DNA from: an uncultured Flavobacteriales bacterium
Lineage (GTDB): Bacteria; Bacteroidota; Bacteroidia; Flavobacteriales_D; Sanyastnellaceae
Direction: 5' to 3'
DNA length: 8,959 bases
NCBI GenBank assembly: GCA_938003665.1
Contig: CALKYI010000492.1
Span: 1 to 8,959, forward strand
Part shown: piece by piece, positions 8,636-8,959 of the stretch
Position numbering within the stretch: the first letter of the stretch is position 1
Layout: every line of letters starts with the position of its first letter
The notes under the pieces: generated by a model
What the model was told of the DNA's origin: nothing
What the model saw: the letters and a program-made list of their open reading frames with translations, nothing else
The model's database searches: none
Made by a program: the position numbers and the translations under genes

Positions 8636-8678
8636 TTCGGGGTTTGAGTTGCTTTGTATATTCGAGGTCTTACGATTG
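8636..8678 (+). promoter_or_regulatory. Candidate promoter region of the symporter gene
   Basis: Two imperfect Bacteroidetes-type promoters overlap in the 60-base gap. TTG at 8649-8651 is followed after 19 bases by TACGATTG (8671-8678), one mismatch from TAnnTTTG. TTC at 8636-8638 is followed after 18 bases by TATATTCG (8657-8664), also one mismatch in the -7 element. The first would leave a very short leader and the second about 20 bases. I cannot choose between them. No convincing terminator for the channel gene is seen in the gap, so read-through is possible. Confidence 0.3.
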
Positions 8679-8693
8679 ATAACCCTTCGATTC

Positions 8694-8959
8694 ATGCGAA
8701 AATTCCTTCCTCTCGTTGCGCTTGTGAGCGCCCTTGTTCAGCCTGTTTATGCTCAAGCATCGACAGTTGATGAGAAGATCAATTCGGTCATGGAGCCCTT
8801 GACCAACGCGATCATGAAAGTCATTTTCTTTCAAGTCTCGTTTGCGGGCGTGACGGTGCCTTTTGTTTTGATCTGGCTGCTTGCGGGAGCCATTTTTTTC
8901 ACCTTCTACTTCAAGTTCATCAACATCCGAGGATTTGGGCATGCGTTGGACGTGGTTCG
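8694..8959 (+). CDS. Alanine/glycine:cation symporter (AGCS family), N-terminal fragment
   Basis: The first 88 residues of a gene cut by the window edge. The ATG at 8694 starts a signal-peptide-like segment (R2 K3, hydrophobic 4-16, VYA at 18-20, probable cleavage before Q21). A helical stretch follows, TVDEKINSVMEPLTNAIMKV, then one membrane helix at about 52-74 and the sequence FKFINIRGFGHALDVV. The last segment is the family-typical 'F..NIR.F.HA.D' motif of sodium:alanine symporters, and the preceding layout fits Bacteroidetes members. Such proteins import alanine or glycine with Na+ across the inner membrane. The call rests on the N-terminus only; the transport helices are outside the window. 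No Shine-Dalgarno is present. Confidence 0.8.
   Translation, partial: MRKFLPLVALVSALVQPVYAQASTVDEKINSVMEPLTNAIMKVIFFQVSFAGVTVPFVLIWLLAGAIFFTFYFKFINIRGFGHALDVV

Overview
The window reads as a stretch of conserved chromosome from a Bacteroidota bacterium, most likely a higher-GC member of the Flavobacteriales. Four observations support this. It encodes a type III glutamine synthetase. It encodes a secreted TPR / PD40 propeller / carboxypeptidase-regulatory-like / OmpA protein of the kind typical of this phylum. The glnN promoter fits the Bacteroidetes pattern TTG-N19-TAnnTTTG exactly. None of the seven starts has a clear Shine-Dalgarno sequence. All genes lie on the plus strand. I see no mobile element, CRISPR array, phage gene, tRNA or rRNA.

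Layout. Positions 1-189 are AT-rich. They may hold the last codons of an upstream gene (3-104) and clearly hold an organised control region for glnN. Two near-identical 19-base sites (16 of 19 bases the same), each an imperfect palindrome CCCTA-N6-TAGGG, have centres 51 bp apart. The downstream site fills the spacer of the promoter. GlnN (190-2376) follows and ends in a hairpin terminator with a GCAA loop (2401-2432). Next comes a short gap and the OmpA-family envelope protein (2511-4511). After 11 bases comes a tightly packed run of purM (4523-5695, GTG start), prfA (5704-6786), pyrF (6796-7617) and a two-helix K+ channel with an RCK domain (7614-8633, overlapping pyrF by ATGA). A 60-base gap leads to the start of an alanine/glycine:cation symporter gene that runs off the window (8694-8959).

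How the genes relate. GlnN assimilates ammonium into glutamine. PurM and PyrF are steps of de novo purine and pyrimidine synthesis; the glutamine-consuming steps of those pathways lie elsewhere in the genome. PrfA ends translation at UAA/UAG codons. The channel and the symporter move K+ and probably Na+/amino acid across the inner membrane. Spacing suggests that purM-prfA-pyrF-channel is one transcript, possibly including the OmpA gene, because no terminator is visible between them.

Most of the window is ordinary core genome, and I do not see an undescribed multi-gene system. The observation most worth following is the paired-operator architecture at the glnN promoter. Lesser points are a K+ channel translationally coupled to pyrF with a TVGFGE filter, an RF1 whose GGQ loop looks unlike the usual flavobacterial form, and a symporter with a cleavable-looking signal peptide.
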